Source of the DNA: Aeromonas veronii
GTDB lineage: Bacteria > Pseudomonadota > Gammaproteobacteria > Enterobacterales > Aeromonadaceae
Assembly (NCBI RefSeq): GCF_040215105.1
Contig: NZ_CP157875.1
Span: 4,196,001 to 4,260,000, forward strand
Reading direction: 5' to 3'
DNA: 64,000 bases
Below are positions 7,561 through 21,400 of this stretch, one piece after another (within the stretch, counting starts at the first letter, position 1; each line of letters opens with the position of its first letter). The position numbers and the translations under genes were made by a program. The notes under the pieces were generated by a model. The model was not told where the DNA came from and made no database searches. It worked only from the letters and a program-made list of their open reading frames with translations.

Positions 7561-8775
7561 CTATCGGCCCAAAAACGCTTCCCAGTCCTTGAACACCGGC
7601 TGCAACCCCGCCTGCCTGACGGCAGCGGCCACCTCCCCCAGGGATCTGTCGTCATGGATGGCGAACTGCTCCAGCTCCTCCTGGCCGCCGTCGGCGTAGC
7701 CGCCGGGCTGGGTGCGCGACTCCGCCGACATCTGGGTGATGCCAAGGCGCAGGGCGCCGTTGCGAAACGCCGGGGATTCCCGGGTAGAGAGGGAGAGATC
7801 CAGGGTCGGCGAGAACAGCCGCCAGGCACAGATCAGCTGCACCAGCTGACGGTCCGTCATGGTCACCTCGGGCTCCAGCCCGCCGGTGCAGGGGCGCAGG
7901 CGCGGGAAGGAGAGGGAATAGCGGCTCTGCCAGTGGTGGCGCTCCATCCAGGCCAGGTGCTCGGCGACGAAATAGCTGTCGGCACGCCAGTCCGATGACA
8001 AACCGATGAGCGCCCCCAGACCTATCTTGTCCACTCCGGCGCGGCCGAGCCGGTCCGGGGTGGCGAGACGCCATTCGATATCCTGCTTGTTGCCGCGCAG
8101 GTGATGGCGCGCGTAGGCGGGGGCGTGATAGGTCTCCTGATAGACCATGACGGCGTCCAGGCCGAGGGTTTTCAGCTCGGCGTATTCGCCCTCGGACAGC
8201 GGCTGCACCTCCATCCCGACCGTGCTGAAGTGGCGGCGGATGATCGGCATCATCTCGCGAAAATAAGCCATGCCCACCTTGGTCTCGTGCTCACCGGTCA
8301 CCAGCAGCACGCTGTCAAATCCGCGCGCCTTGATGGCCAGGCACTCGCGCTCTATCTCCTGTGCATTCAGGGTCTTGCGCTTGAGGCGGTTGCTCATGGA
8401 GAAGCCGCAGTAGCTGCAGTCGTTGGCGCAGAGGTTCGACAGATAGAGCGGTACATAGAAGCCGACCGTGTTGCCAAAGCGCTGGCGGGTGAGACTTTCT
8501 GCCAGCTGGGCTAGCCGGGGCAGATAAGCCTCTGCCGCCGGGGAGATCAGCGCCATAAAATCCTGCAGATTGCGGCGCGATTTCCCCAGCGCCAGCTCCA
8601 CGTCCCGGGCCGTCTTGGCCCGGATCTGCATGCCGACATCGTCCCAGTCGAGTGAGCGCCAACGATCGACAAAGCTCGCTTCCTTTGTCTCGGCCGCGGC
8701 CCTCACCCCCAGCCCCTCTCCCAAAGGGAGAGGGGAGATAATAGCTTGTCCCGTGACGACGACTCCCTGGCTCAT
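7561..8775 (-). CDS. thiH: ThiH, 2-iminoacetate (dehydroglycine) synthase, with an N-terminal repeat insertion
   Basis: 404 residues. ThiH is a radical-SAM enzyme that cleaves tyrosine to p-cresol and dehydroglycine for thiazole synthesis together with ThiG. The cluster motif CANDCSYC (C-x3-C-x2-C) lies near residue 115, followed by [46 protein letters not shown] and TQPGGYADG are diagnostic. The ATG overlaps the thiG stop as ATGA, so the start is firm. Compared with E. coli ThiH, which begins close to the SDRWRQLDWDD segment, this protein carries about 33 extra N-terminal residues. They include [13 protein letters not shown], which is encoded by a dispersed palindromic repeat. Last gene of the operon. 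Confidence 0.95.
   Translation of the reverse strand: MSQGVVVTGQAIISPLPLGEGLGVRAAAETKEASFVDRWRSLDWDDVGMQIRAKTARDVELALGKSRRNLQDFMALISPAAEAYLPRLAQLAESLTRQRFGNTVGFYVPLYLSNLCANDCSYCGFSMSNRLKRKTLNAQEIERECLAIKARGFDSVLLVTGEHETKVGMAYFREMMPIIRRHFSTVGMEVQPLSEGEYAELKTLGLDAVMVYQETYHAPAYARHHLRGNKQDIEWRLATPDRLGRAGVDKIGLGALIGLSSDWRADSYFVAEHLAWMERHHWQSRYSLSFPRLRPCTGGLEPEVTMTDRQLVQLICAWRLFSPTLDLSLSTRESPAFRNGALRLGITQMSAESRTQPGGYADGGQEELEQFAIHDDRSLGEVAAAVRQAGLQPVFKDWEAFLGR
8701..8742 (-). repeat. Dispersed palindromic repeat inserted in the thiH 5' coding region
   Basis: The plus strand reads CTCACCCCCAGCCCCTCTCC followed by CAAAGGGAGAGGGG. CCCCTCTCCC and GGGAGAGGGG pair around a short AAA loop. This is the widespread proteobacterial intergenic repeat whose translation reads [13 protein letters not shown]. 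Here it is in frame within thiH and adds a low-complexity tail ahead of the conserved domain. Confidence 0.75.
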
Positions 8776-9539
8776 AGGGCCTCCAGAAAATCGGTCAGCG
8801 GGCTGGAGGCGCTGGCCTGGAAGCCGCGAATGCCAAGGCCAGCCGCATAGGCGCTGCGACCTGCCTCGCAGGCGAGCGCGAAGGCGCGGCCCATGGCGAC
8901 AGGGTCGCCGCTCACGGCAATCGCCGTGTTGACCAGCACCGCATCGGCGCCGAGTTCGAACGCCGCCGCCGCGTGGCTCGGCGCCCCTATGCCTGCGTCC
9001 ACCACCACGGGCACATTGGCCTGCTCGATGATGATGGCGAGGAACTCCCGGGTCACCAGCCCCTGGTTGGAGCCGATGGGGGCGCCGAGTGGCATCACGG
9101 CGGCGCAGCCCACCTCTTCGAGCCGCTTGCAGAGCACGGGATCGGCGCCGCAGTAGGGCAGCACCACGAAGTCCTCCTTCACCAGCTGTTCGGCGGCTTT
9201 GAGTGTCTCGATGGGATCGGGCAGCAGGTATTTGGGGTCCGGGTGAATTTCCAGTTTCAGCCAGTTGGTGCCCAGCGCCTCGCGGGCCAGATGAGCGGCA
9301 AACACCGCCTCGGCGGCGGTCTTGGCCCCCGAGGTATTGGGCAGTAGCTTGACCCCGAGCGCTCGCAAGGGCGTGAGGATATCGTCGTGGCGCTTGCCCG
9401 GCTCCAGCCGCTTGATGGCCATGGTGACCAGCTCTGAGCCGCTCGCCTCGATGGCGGCGGCCATCAGTTCCGGGCGGGCGAACTTGCCGGTACCGGTAAA
9501 CAGACGCGATGAGAAATGGTGATCGGCAATGCGCAGCAT
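8772..9539 (-). CDS. thiG: ThiG, thiazole synthase
   Basis: 255 residues from ATG 9539, placed after GGAGGCTAAG; the longer frame to 9584 only reads through the upstream spacer. ThiG joins deoxyxylulose-5-phosphate, dehydroglycine and ThiS-thiocarboxylate into the thiazole phosphate. Family features are visible in order: [39 protein letters not shown] (Schiff-base Lys region), [37 protein letters not shown] and [12 protein letters not shown]. The length matches the family at about 255. Its stop overlaps the thiH start. Confidence 0.96.
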   Translation of the reverse strand: MLRIADHHFSSRLFTGTGKFARPELMAAAIEASGSELVTMAIKRLEPGKRHDDILTPLRALGVKLLPNTSGAKTAAEAVFAAHLAREALGTNWLKLEIHPDPKYLLPDPIETLKAAEQLVKEDFVVLPYCGADPVLCKRLEEVGCAAVMPLGAPIGSNQGLVTREFLAIIIEQANVPVVVDAGIGAPSHAAAAFELGADAVLVNTAIAVSGDPVAMGRAFALACEAGRSAYAAGLGIRGFQASASSPLTDFLEAL

Positions 9540-9540
9540 C

Positions 9541-9621
9541 TTAGCCTCCGGCCATAGTGGTAGGAAGAGATGGCGATCCGCCACGAGGCAGATCCATCAG
9601 GAGTGAGAGAGCAAACTTCAT
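9541..9621 (-). CDS. 26-codon ORF between thiS and thiG (possible coupling peptide)
   Basis: Reads [20 protein letters not shown] followed by TTMAGG and stop. Its ATG sits seven bases after the GGAGG at the end of thiS. Its own last codons GCCGGAGGCTAA repeat the thiS ending exactly and place GGAGG five bases before the thiG ATG. Flanking bases (CATCTCTTC ... GCCGGAGGCTAA) also recur in thiS, so this looks like a degenerate duplication of the thiS 3' end. It may be translated simply to couple thiS and thiG; a function for the peptide is not implied. Confidence 0.45.
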   Translation of the reverse strand: MKFALSLLMDLPRGGSPSLPTTMAGG

Positions 9622-9624
9622 GCG

Positions 9625-9831
9625 TTAGCCTCCGGCGATGGCAGTGAAGAGATGAAGTTCATCCCCGTCATTGAGGGGGGTCTCTGGCCAGCGGCTGCGG
9701 GGCAGCACGGCGCCATTGAGGGCCACCGCCACCCCCTGAGGGTTGATCGCTTGCGCCGCCAGCAGGGCGGCCACGCTGGCACCCTCTTCCGTCGTCAGGG
9801 CCAGCGCCTTGTCGTTCAATCGAATATTCAT
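9625..9831 (-). CDS. thiS: ThiS, sulfur carrier protein
   Basis: 68 residues with a ubiquitin-like fold pattern, beginning [17 protein letters not shown] and ending HLFTAIAGG. The C-terminal Gly-Gly is the residue pair adenylated by ThiF and converted to a thiocarboxylate. VAVALNGAVLPRSRW is the conserved middle strand. The ATG overlaps the thiF stop as ATGA, which fixes the start. E. coli ThiS is 66 residues. Confidence 0.95.
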   Translation of the reverse strand: MNIRLNDKALALTTEEGASVAALLAAQAINPQGVAVALNGAVLPRSRWPETPLNDGDELHLFTAIAGG

Positions 9832-10593
9832 GGGCAATCCTTGTTGGCGCTGCCACAAACAGGGCAGGCGGGATCCGCAGGCAGGCGCAGAGTCTGCCAC
9901 TCGTGAGTCAAAGCATCGAAGCGGCGCAGGGTGCCCGCCACCGGGCTCTCACGGCCGAGCAGCAGCTTGATGGCCTCCAGCGCCTGCAAAGAGCCCATCA
10001 CGCCCACCAGCGGGCCGGTGACGCCGCTGCTCTGGCAGCTCTCCTTGATGTGGGTATCCGCCGGGTAGAGGCAGGCGTAGCAGGCGTGCTCGGGGGCGCT
10101 TCGCACCATCAGCTGACCCTGCCAGCCGACCGCGGCGGCCGAGACCCAGGGCTTGCCCAAGGCCACGCAGGCGGCGTTGATGGCGTGGCGGGTGGCGAGG
10201 TTGTCGCAGCAGTCGATCACCAAATCCACCTCGGCCACGAACGCCGGCAGGTTCGCGTCATCGAGACGCTGGTTGATGGCAATCAGCTCCACCAGCGGGT
10301 TGTGGGCTGCCAGTCGCTCGCGGGCCAGCTCGGCCTTGGAGCGGCGCAGATCCTCGCCCGTGTAGAGAAACTGGCGCGGCAGATTGCTGGAATCCACCAC
10401 GTCGCCGTCGGCGAGCCAGAGCGTGCCCACCCCGGCGCCGGCGAGATAGAGGGCGAGCGGTGAGCCCAGCCCCCCGAGGCCGACCACCAGCACCGACTTC
10501 CCTTTGAGCCGCACCTGTCCCGCTTCCCCAATTTCCGCCAGCATCAGCTGGCGGCCGTATCTCAGGTACTCTTCGTCACTTAACGACGCCTCG

Positions 10594-10604
<11 letters not shown>
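9828..10604 (-). CDS. thiF: ThiF, ThiS adenylyltransferase
   Basis: 258 residues from ATG 10604, with AAAGGAGGCTGTCT ahead; the reading frame overlaps the thiDE end by 11 bases. E1-like enzyme that adenylates the ThiS C-terminus. Seen: [18 protein letters not shown], the nucleotide-binding [39 protein letters not shown], and the zinc-binding pairs CYAC and [17 protein letters not shown] carries the catalytic-side Asp and Arg. The length is normal. MoeB is the close paralogue, but the operon position makes ThiF secure. Confidence 0.95.
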
Positions 10605-14501
<3,897 letters not shown>

Positions 14502-14598
14502 CTTGTTTCCCTTCGCAGGTCTTAACCTGATCAGGTTCCACGGATCCCGAATTAACGGTCTCAGCTTAGCGTCGTTCGACGGTCAGCACTCCGACAAG
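14502..14598 (-). promoter_or_regulatory. TPP riboswitch (THI box)
   Basis: On the minus strand the conserved landmarks appear in order: CTTGT (P1 5' arm), CGGAGTGC, GCTGAGA, then GAACCTGATCAGGTTAA, ACCTGCGAAGGGAA and ACAAG (P1 3' arm). This is the THI element aptamer that binds thiamine pyrophosphate and shuts off the thi operon. GGAGTGC replaces the more usual GGGGTGC. Confidence 0.95.
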
Positions 14599-14606
14599 AT
14601 GGCGCC

Positions 14607-14634
14607 AGTATAAAGGGGGTTTCACAAAGCACAA
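14607..14634 (-). promoter_or_regulatory. Probable sigma-70 promoter of the thi operon
   Basis: Minus strand TTGTGC, a 16-base spacer and TATACT, placed 9 bases ahead of the riboswitch P1 arm. Spacing and position fit a housekeeping promoter. Confidence 0.6.
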
Positions 14635-14769
14635 GCCATTAACACAGCCGACCAGTGAACCCTGTGGCAGGGTTGCGACACTTAGGTAGGAGCCATCCTT
14701 TACCCAGTTCCTCTTCTTGAGGAAGAAAGCCAGTGTCAGTTGATAACGGGACCTGTGAAACCTGCACTC

Positions 14770-16290
14770 TTATGCTGCCTGCCCTGGTGGTGAATCTTTG
14801 GATGCAGTATTTTTAGCCTCTTCTTTATATGTACCATCAATATCAGTGTTCAAAACTGAATTAATTTTATCTGTTTTGTCTGCAACAATCTGATTTGCTT
14901 GGTCGTCTAGCTTCTTAGCAATAGCAGAGAAGCCTGGTATTTTAGACAGTTTGGTTACAGCATCTGCAAGTTGTGCACTTTTATCAAGGGCGTCCATAAG
15001 TGGATGGTCTGATTTATCATAATTTGAAATCAGTTTACCTGGGTTTTCTGTATTTACAGATACGATATTGAAGAGAAGTTTAACCCTGAGCTCACCAGAT
15101 ATCGCCTGATCTTCAAGCTCATCTATTTGATGAGATAACCCTTCGAATGTCTTACTTACAACACCTTTATGAGTATACTCTTCGATAAGTCTTTTGGATA
15201 ATTTATAATTTTTATTAGTAGTATAGGCCAGCCATAGCACAGGTATATACAATGGCAACATTGCACTTAGCAAATAGGGTGTATCTTTAATTATCACAAT
15301 AAGGTTATCACCACTACCAAATAGCCTATAGGCATTTATAGCAAAGGGAATAAGTGATATTAAAAAAAGATAGAATATTGTTTTATTGAATGACTTTTCA
15401 TGTTTCTTTTGTTCTTCTATTTCTGTCTCTATTTTATCGTTATATGCTGATGCAAGCCCAGCAGTCATAGCACGAGGCAATAATTTATTTATTCTTTGTA
15501 AAACATCATCATGCGAGGCATTACAACTAGAAACATAATCCTTGTAGCTTTTCTCAGCGTTAAGCTCCAACTCTTTTAAACATTCATTTGCTTTGTTTTT
15601 ATGCTCCTCAATATCTACTGATTGCTTTGATAGGTCAGCGCGAAGATCTTTATATGTCTTGGTTAACTTATCACGGAGACCCTCAACCCTCGTTGAGGTA
15701 TCCCCACTTGAATCATTGCTTTCATATCCAAATATTTCATCGTGAACATCATCAATATCCTTTTTCAATGCAGCAGCTTGTGATAAAATTGTCTTTATTT
15801 TACCATGATTTGAATCGCCCTCTTCTTTATACAGCTGTATTGATTCAATTGTTTCAACAAGAGCATCATGCTCTTGAGCTATGGCTTTTAGCTTCGTAAC
15901 TGTAGCAATTGACTCATCATAGGTCGTTGTTAAATCTTCATACGTACAATTGGCATTAGTTATTAATGCTTTCAACTTTTCATTGAATAGCACAGAAAGG
16001 TTATCGATTTCATTAATACGCTCAAATGCCAACTCTGACTCTGACTTAATATTATCAATTGTACTCTTAGCTTGCTCTGCTTCGCCCTGTGCTTTTTGAG
16101 CCCGATTTCTATATTCAGAGGTCATTTTAGACGATTGCGATGCAACCTTTAAACTTTCAGGAATAATTTTTTCTAAATTATTCAGAGCCTCAGAACTAGC
16201 TTTCAAAGTTAATTTTTGATCTAATTCCGACAATTTCTTCCAAATATATTCCTTCTCTTTATTAAATTCTGCCTTATCTACTTTTTCCAT
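14770..16290 (-). CDS. AT-rich coiled-coil protein with two membrane segments, unknown function
   Basis: 506 residues from ATG 16290, with GAGGG five bases before it; GTG-like or earlier starts add 13 residues. Not recognised. The first about 300 residues are highly charged and heptad-like (EKEYIWKKLSELDQKLT, QKAQGEAEQAKSTIDNIKSE), predicting long coiled coils. LLPRAMTAGLASAYNDK follows, then two hydrophobic segments (about 304-322 and 340-358). A C-terminal region of charged helices (KLSKRLIEEYTHKGVVSKTF) comes next. The tail is low complexity. Base composition is AT-rich, unlike recD upstream and thiC downstream, and it starts 59 bases after the recD stop on the same strand. Probably acquired and perhaps co-transcribed with recCBD. 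A membrane-associated sensor or effector is possible but unproven. Confidence 0.6.
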   Translation of the reverse strand: MEKVDKAEFNKEKEYIWKKLSELDQKLTLKASSEALNNLEKIIPESLKVASQSSKMTSEYRNRAQKAQGEAEQAKSTIDNIKSESELAFERINEIDNLSVLFNEKLKALITNANCTYEDLTTTYDESIATVTKLKAIAQEHDALVETIESIQLYKEEGDSNHGKIKTILSQAAALKKDIDDVHDEIFGYESNDSSGDTSTRVEGLRDKLTKTYKDLRADLSKQSVDIEEHKNKANECLKELELNAEKSYKDYVSSCNASHDDVLQRINKLLPRAMTAGLASAYNDKIETEIEEQKKHEKSFNKTIFYLFLISLIPFAINAYRLFGSGDNLIVIIKDTPYLLSAMLPLYIPVLWLAYTTNKNYKLSKRLIEEYTHKGVVSKTFEGLSHQIDELEDQAISGELRVKLLFNIVSVNTENPGKLISNYDKSDHPLMDALDKSAQLADAVTKLSKIPGFSAIAKKLDDQANQIVADKTDKINSVLNTDIDGTYKEEAKNTASKDSPPGQAA

Positions 16291-16349
16291 ATATCCCTCT
16301 TCAATATCAATAAGTGAAAATGCACCCAATGAACTCTCACATTTAAATA

Positions 16350-18416
16350 TTAGGTATCAGTATTCAACCGCTGCGCCAACCCCGAATACCGCTCGGTCTT
16401 TTTCCGCACTGCCTGGGCCAGCAGGGCGCGATCGCCGTAGAGATCGAGGCGGCGCTTGGCCCGGGTGATGCCGGTATAGATCAGCTCGCGAGTCAGCAAT
16501 GGGCTGGGGCCATCCGGCAGCACCAGCACCGTATGGGCAAACTCCGACCCCTGGGACTTGTGGATGGTCATGGCGTAGACGGTCTCGTGGGGAGGCAAAC
16601 GGCTTGGCAACAGGGCCCGCAGGCTGCCGTCCGGCTGCTCGAACCACACCTTCAATCGGCCGCTCTTACCGTGCTCATCGCTGTAGTCCGGCAGGCAGAG
16701 CCCCATGTCGCCGTTGTAGAGGCCGATGCCGTGATCGTTGCGCACCACCATCACCGGGCGGCCCGCGTACCAGTCGCCGTCACGCTGGACAAACCCGGCT
16801 CGCGCCAGCGCCAGTTCGAGGCGCTGATTCAGCCCCTCCACCCCGAAGGGGCCGTCCCGCAGGGCGCAGAGGATCTGAAAGCCGTTGAGCGCCTTGAACA
16901 CGGCGGCGGGATCCTGCCCCTCCCGGGCCGCCTTGAGATAAGCCCCATACCCCTCCACCCCCTGGGCGATCAACCCCTCGTAGGCCTCCCCCGCCCAGGG
17001 ATGCAGGCTGATGTCCTTGAAGCCCTGACTCCAGACCGCTTCCACCGCGGCCGTGTCGCCACCGTTGCAGGCCCGCGCCAGCTGGCCGATGCCGGAATGC
17101 TGGTCGAAACGCCAGCTCTTGGTGAGCAGGCAAAGGCTGTCTCGCACGGTTGCCCCCGCAGGCGTGCCCTGCAGCCGGTAGCCGGTCTGGCGGGAGAGCC
17201 ACTGTGCCTGCGCCTGGCTCACGCCCTCTTCCGTGAAGCTGCAGATATCGCCGAGCACGGCCCCGGCCTCCACCGAGGCGAGCTGATCCTTGTCCCCGAG
17301 CAGGATGAGGCGGGCATGCTTGGGCAGCGCATCCAACAGGCGCGCCATCATGGGCAAGTCCACCATGGAGGCTTCATCCACCACCAGCAGGTCCAGGTGC
17401 AGGGGGTTGCCCTTGTGATGGCGGAACTGGCTGCGACCGGGGATGACCCCGAGCAGCCGGTGCAGGGTGCCCGCCTCGGTCGGGATGGCCGCCACCACCT
17501 CGGGGGCAAGATCCAGCGCCTGCAGGGCGCTGCCGATACTCTCGGTGAGCCTTGCCGCCGCCTTGCCGGTGGGGGCCACCAGCCGGATCGCCGGGGCCTT
17601 GCCCTGTTGCAGGCCGGTCTCCACCAGGATGGCCAAGAGCTTGGCCACCGTGGTGGTCTTGCCGGTGCCGGGGCCGCCGGAGATCACCGCGAAGGGACGC
17701 GCCGCCGCGGTGGCCGCCGCCAGCTTCTGGCCGTTGCAGCAGAGCACCTCCGGCACCAGGGTATCCAGTGCAGCCAGGTCGCTCGCCGCCTGGGCGCGGG
17801 CCAGCAAGGCCTCCACCTCGGGCCAGTTCACCTCGTCCGGGAAGACCAGATCCAGATACTTCTCCACAAACTGGGGGGCCGAGAAATCGGGGGCAAGGCG
17901 CGCCTCCAGCAGGGCCGAGAAGATCAAGGCGTCATCCCGGGCAAACAGCCGCGACAGGGTCGGTGCTATCTCGGGCCATTCGGCCTGCTCGCTCAAGGCG
18001 CCCAGATGGCGAGCCACCCCCTGCTCGAAGTCGTGGTAGCGGGTGAGGTAGAGCCGCTCCTGCCAGAGCCGCAGGGGCCAGCGCGGCGCCTCCCCGTCAT
18101 TCTCCTCCTGGCCCACCAGCGGACTCGTGGCGAACAGCCCGGGCCAGAGCGCAGGGTCTGCCAGATCCATCAGCAGATCCCGGCTCTGATCCGGATCCAG
18201 CCCGAAGGGACGCCAGCCACCCTGGCTCGTCAGCAGGTTGAGCGGCAGACAGACGTGGCCACGGCCGAGCTCGAAACAGGTGAGCGCCGCCCCCAGCACC
18301 AGCTCGGGACCGGCCCCCAGATCCGCCACCAATTTGGCAAATTGCAGATCCAGCTGGCGAATGCGCCCCGCCAGGGCCAATTGTTTCAAGCGTTCGATCA
18401 TCACAGCGCCCGTCAT
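16350..18416 (-). CDS. recD: RecD, exonuclease V alpha subunit
   Basis: 688 residues; the start overlaps the recB stop as ATGA. RecD is the 5'-3' SF1B helicase of RecBCD. Walker A is SGGPGTGKTTTVAKL (about residue 245). LLVVDEASMVDLPMM is the Walker B/DEAD-equivalent, RLILLGDKDQLASVEAGAVL is motif III and MTIHKSQGSEF is motif V. GITRAKRRLDLYG is motif VI. It is longer than E. coli RecD (608), with an extended N-terminal domain. It lies at the end of the recC-recB-recD operon, directly before the AT-rich coiled-coil gene. Confidence 0.96.
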   Translation of the reverse strand: MTGAVMIERLKQLALAGRIRQLDLQFAKLVADLGAGPELVLGAALTCFELGRGHVCLPLNLLTSQGGWRPFGLDPDQSRDLLMDLADPALWPGLFATSPLVGQEENDGEAPRWPLRLWQERLYLTRYHDFEQGVARHLGALSEQAEWPEIAPTLSRLFARDDALIFSALLEARLAPDFSAPQFVEKYLDLVFPDEVNWPEVEALLARAQAASDLAALDTLVPEVLCCNGQKLAAATAAARPFAVISGGPGTGKTTTVAKLLAILVETGLQQGKAPAIRLVAPTGKAAARLTESIGSALQALDLAPEVVAAIPTEAGTLHRLLGVIPGRSQFRHHKGNPLHLDLLVVDEASMVDLPMMARLLDALPKHARLILLGDKDQLASVEAGAVLGDICSFTEEGVSQAQAQWLSRQTGYRLQGTPAGATVRDSLCLLTKSWRFDQHSGIGQLARACNGGDTAAVEAVWSQGFKDISLHPWAGEAYEGLIAQGVEGYGAYLKAAREGQDPAAVFKALNGFQILCALRDGPFGVEGLNQRLELALARAGFVQRDGDWYAGRPVMVVRNDHGIGLYNGDMGLCLPDYSDEHGKSGRLKVWFEQPDGSLRALLPSRLPPHETVYAMTIHKSQGSEFAHTVLVLPDGPSPLLTRELIYTGITRAKRRLDLYGDRALLAQAVRKKTERYSGLAQRLNTDT

Positions 18417-21400
18417 GCGTCCACCTTGTTTGATTTTTCTAAACGATCTTCATCAGGCATCACAGTTTGACTAAACAACTCGTCCAGCCCCAGCACCAGT
18501 TCCCGGCTCGGACGGCAGTGGAAGACGCCCCCCGCCGGCATGCCCCGCAGGAAGAGGTAATAGACGCCGCCAAAGTGCTGCTCGAAGTCGTAACCCGGCA
18601 GCCGTAGGCTAAGCAGCCGGTGCAGCGCCAGCGAATAGAGCTGGTATTGCAGGTCGTAGCGATGCTCCCGCATGGCAGACTCCAGCGCCGGACGGTCGTA
18701 ATCCGCCGGGCTCATGCCGAGGTGGTTGGATTTGTAGTCCAGCAGATACCAGCGCCCCTGCCATTCGAACACCAGATCGATAAAGCCCTTGAGCATCCCC
18801 TGTACCGTACTGAAACTTAAGGGGTTGTTGCCCGCCGACAAGGGATCATGGCGCTGGCACAGGGCCGTCAGGGCCGGGGCAGTGACCCGCCCCATGGGCA
18901 GGAAGAACTCCAGCTCCACCTGCTTGCTGCCCGCCCCGAGCGCTCGCAGCCGCACCGGCTCCCCAAACCCAGTCTCGAGGGGGGTATCCAGCACCGCTTC
19001 CACCTGCCGTTGCAGCACGGGGGCCCAGTGCTCGTCGAACCCCTCCTGGGCCAGCAGGGTGGCGATATGGGCGCACAGCTCGTCCCCTTGCGCACTTTGG
19101 AAGTCGATGGTCTCGAACAGGCTGTGCAGCAGGGTGCCGGGGCGCGCGCCCTTGGGGAAGCTGAAGATGGAGGCCTCGGGGACCTCTTCCAGCAGCGGCG
19201 CGGCCGCCTCCGTCACCACCTCCGCATCGAAGCCGGGATTGGCCAGCACGCCCTTGCTGTGCCCCTGGCCCTGGGCCGCGAGGCCGGAGTAGGAGCTGAT
19301 CCACCAGTCCCGCTCCAGTCGCCCCTCGAAGCGGCGCACCAGGGGCTCACCGAGGGACGCCTGATCGGGCTCCAGCGGGGCCGGGCGGGTGAGCGAGGGC
19401 TCACCGACCGCCACCCCGGGCAGGGCCTGCGCCAGCTCGCCAAGAGCCGTGTTCAGGGTCGCGGCATCGCCGGCCTCCCCCCGTTGCAGCAGGTAACCGA
19501 TGGCGCACTGGTGCAGATCGGTTTGCTCGGATTTGCCGTTGCCGGAGCGCACCGGGGCCAGCCCCAGCCAGGTGGCATAGACCCCCCGGGTCAGGGCGAC
19601 GTAGAGCAGCCGCAAGTCTTCGGCGAGGCGCTCCTTGTCGGCCTCGGCCAGGGATGCTTCCGACTCGGTCAGATCGAGCACGGTGCGGTTCTGGCCATCC
19701 TCCTCCTCGTGATAGAGGGGCAGTTCGGCGGCCCGATGGCTGCAGATGAAGGGCAGGAACACCAGGGGGTACTCCAACCCCTTGGACTTGTGGATGGTGA
19801 CGATCTGCACCAGCTTTCGCTCGGATTCGAGGCGCAGTACCTGCTCCGCCACCTGGCCGTTGGGGTGGCTCACCGCCTCCCCCAGCCAGCGCAGCAGGGC
19901 ATACTCCCCGTCCAGCTCGCAGCTTGCCTGTTGCAGCAACTCGGCGAGGTGAAGGTAGTTGGTCAGCCGCCGCTCCCCATAGGGGCTCGCCAGCAGGGAG
20001 GCGGCGAGGTTGCGCCTGTGCAGCAGGGCCCGCAGCATGGCCAACACCCCGTTGCGGTGCCAGATCGCGCGGTAGTCCATGAACTCCTGCACCGCGCTCT
20101 CCCAGGCCCGCTCGTCCGAGGCAAGGGCATCCAGCGCCCTGGCGTCGAGATCGAACAGACCAGTGGCGAGCGCCGCCCGCAGGCTGCGCTCCTCGCTCGG
20201 GTTCTGGCAGGCATGCAGGATGAAGAGGATCTCCCGCGCCTCCACCTGAGCCAGCACGCTCTCCCGGTTGGAGAGATAGACGGAGGCGATGGCGAGGCGG
20301 GCCAGCTCCTGCTGCACCAGCCGCCCCTCGGCGCCGGTGCGCACCAGCACGGCGATCTCCCCCGCCATGAGCGGCGCGTCCCCTATCATGGCCTTGCCCT
20401 CGCGGGCGAGTCCGAGCAGGCGGCGAATCTCGGCGGCGGTGGCGCGGGCCATCAGGCTCTGATACTCCCCCCGGTTGAAGGTGGGCTGGCCGCCCAGCTG
20501 CCAGCAGTGCAGCACGGGAGCGACCTCTCCCTCCAGCAGCAGCGTCTTGCCCTTGCCTTGGGCTTCCACCGGCAGGAAGGGGATGTCCGCCTCATAGATG
20601 AAGGGATCTTTCGCCCGCTCGAACAGACCGTTGACCGCCGCCACCAGGGCGCGGCTTGAGCGGTAGTTGCGCCCGAGGGTGTAGTGGGCACTCACATTCC
20701 GGCGCGCCTGGATATAGGTGAAAATATCGGCGCCGCGAAAACCGTAGATGGCCTGCTTGGGATCGCCGATCATCAGCAGCGCGGTATCCTGTCTGCCGCC
20801 GTAGAGGCGGTGGAAGATGCGGTACTGCTGGGGATCGGTATCCTGGAACTCATCGATCATGGCAACCCGGTAGGTCGCCCGGATCCGCTCGCACAGCCGC
20901 TCTCCAAGCCCGGAGCCCAGCGCCCCGTCGAGATCTTTCAGCAGGTCGTCGAACGAGAGCTGATGGGCCTGACGCTTGCTGGCCTGCATCCGCTCACGCA
21001 CCACCCGCGCCGCCCGCTGCAACACCAGATCCCGGATGCCGGGACGGCTCGCCAGCAGGGCGTCGATCTCGGTGAACAGCGGCAGGGTCGGTATTGTCCC
21101 CCCTTTCTTCAGGTTATCTTCCAGCGCCCGCTGGCCGAAGCGCTCCAGCTCCTTGGGAATGGCGTAGCCGCTGGCGGGATCCCGGGCCCAGTCGGCCAGC
21201 TTGCCGAGCCAGCCTTCGTAGTTTTTGCCGGTATAGCGGCTGATGTGGCCCTCGGTCTGGCGGCGGATCTCGTCTCCTTGCGCCAGCCATCGCCCCTTCA
21301 CCTCGTCGATGCGGGCCATGGCCTCGCGGTGACGCTCGATGAGCGTCTCCTCCCCCAGAGGCGGGCGGATCGCCAGCTCGCTGTTGTCGAGCCAGCCGTT

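Noticed and set aside
7134..7829. 231-codon minus-strand frame overlapping thiH and the repeat element
   Set aside because: Its 5' part is in another phase of thiH and its 3' part runs through noncoding hairpins; Arg/Pro/Ser-rich with no family features.
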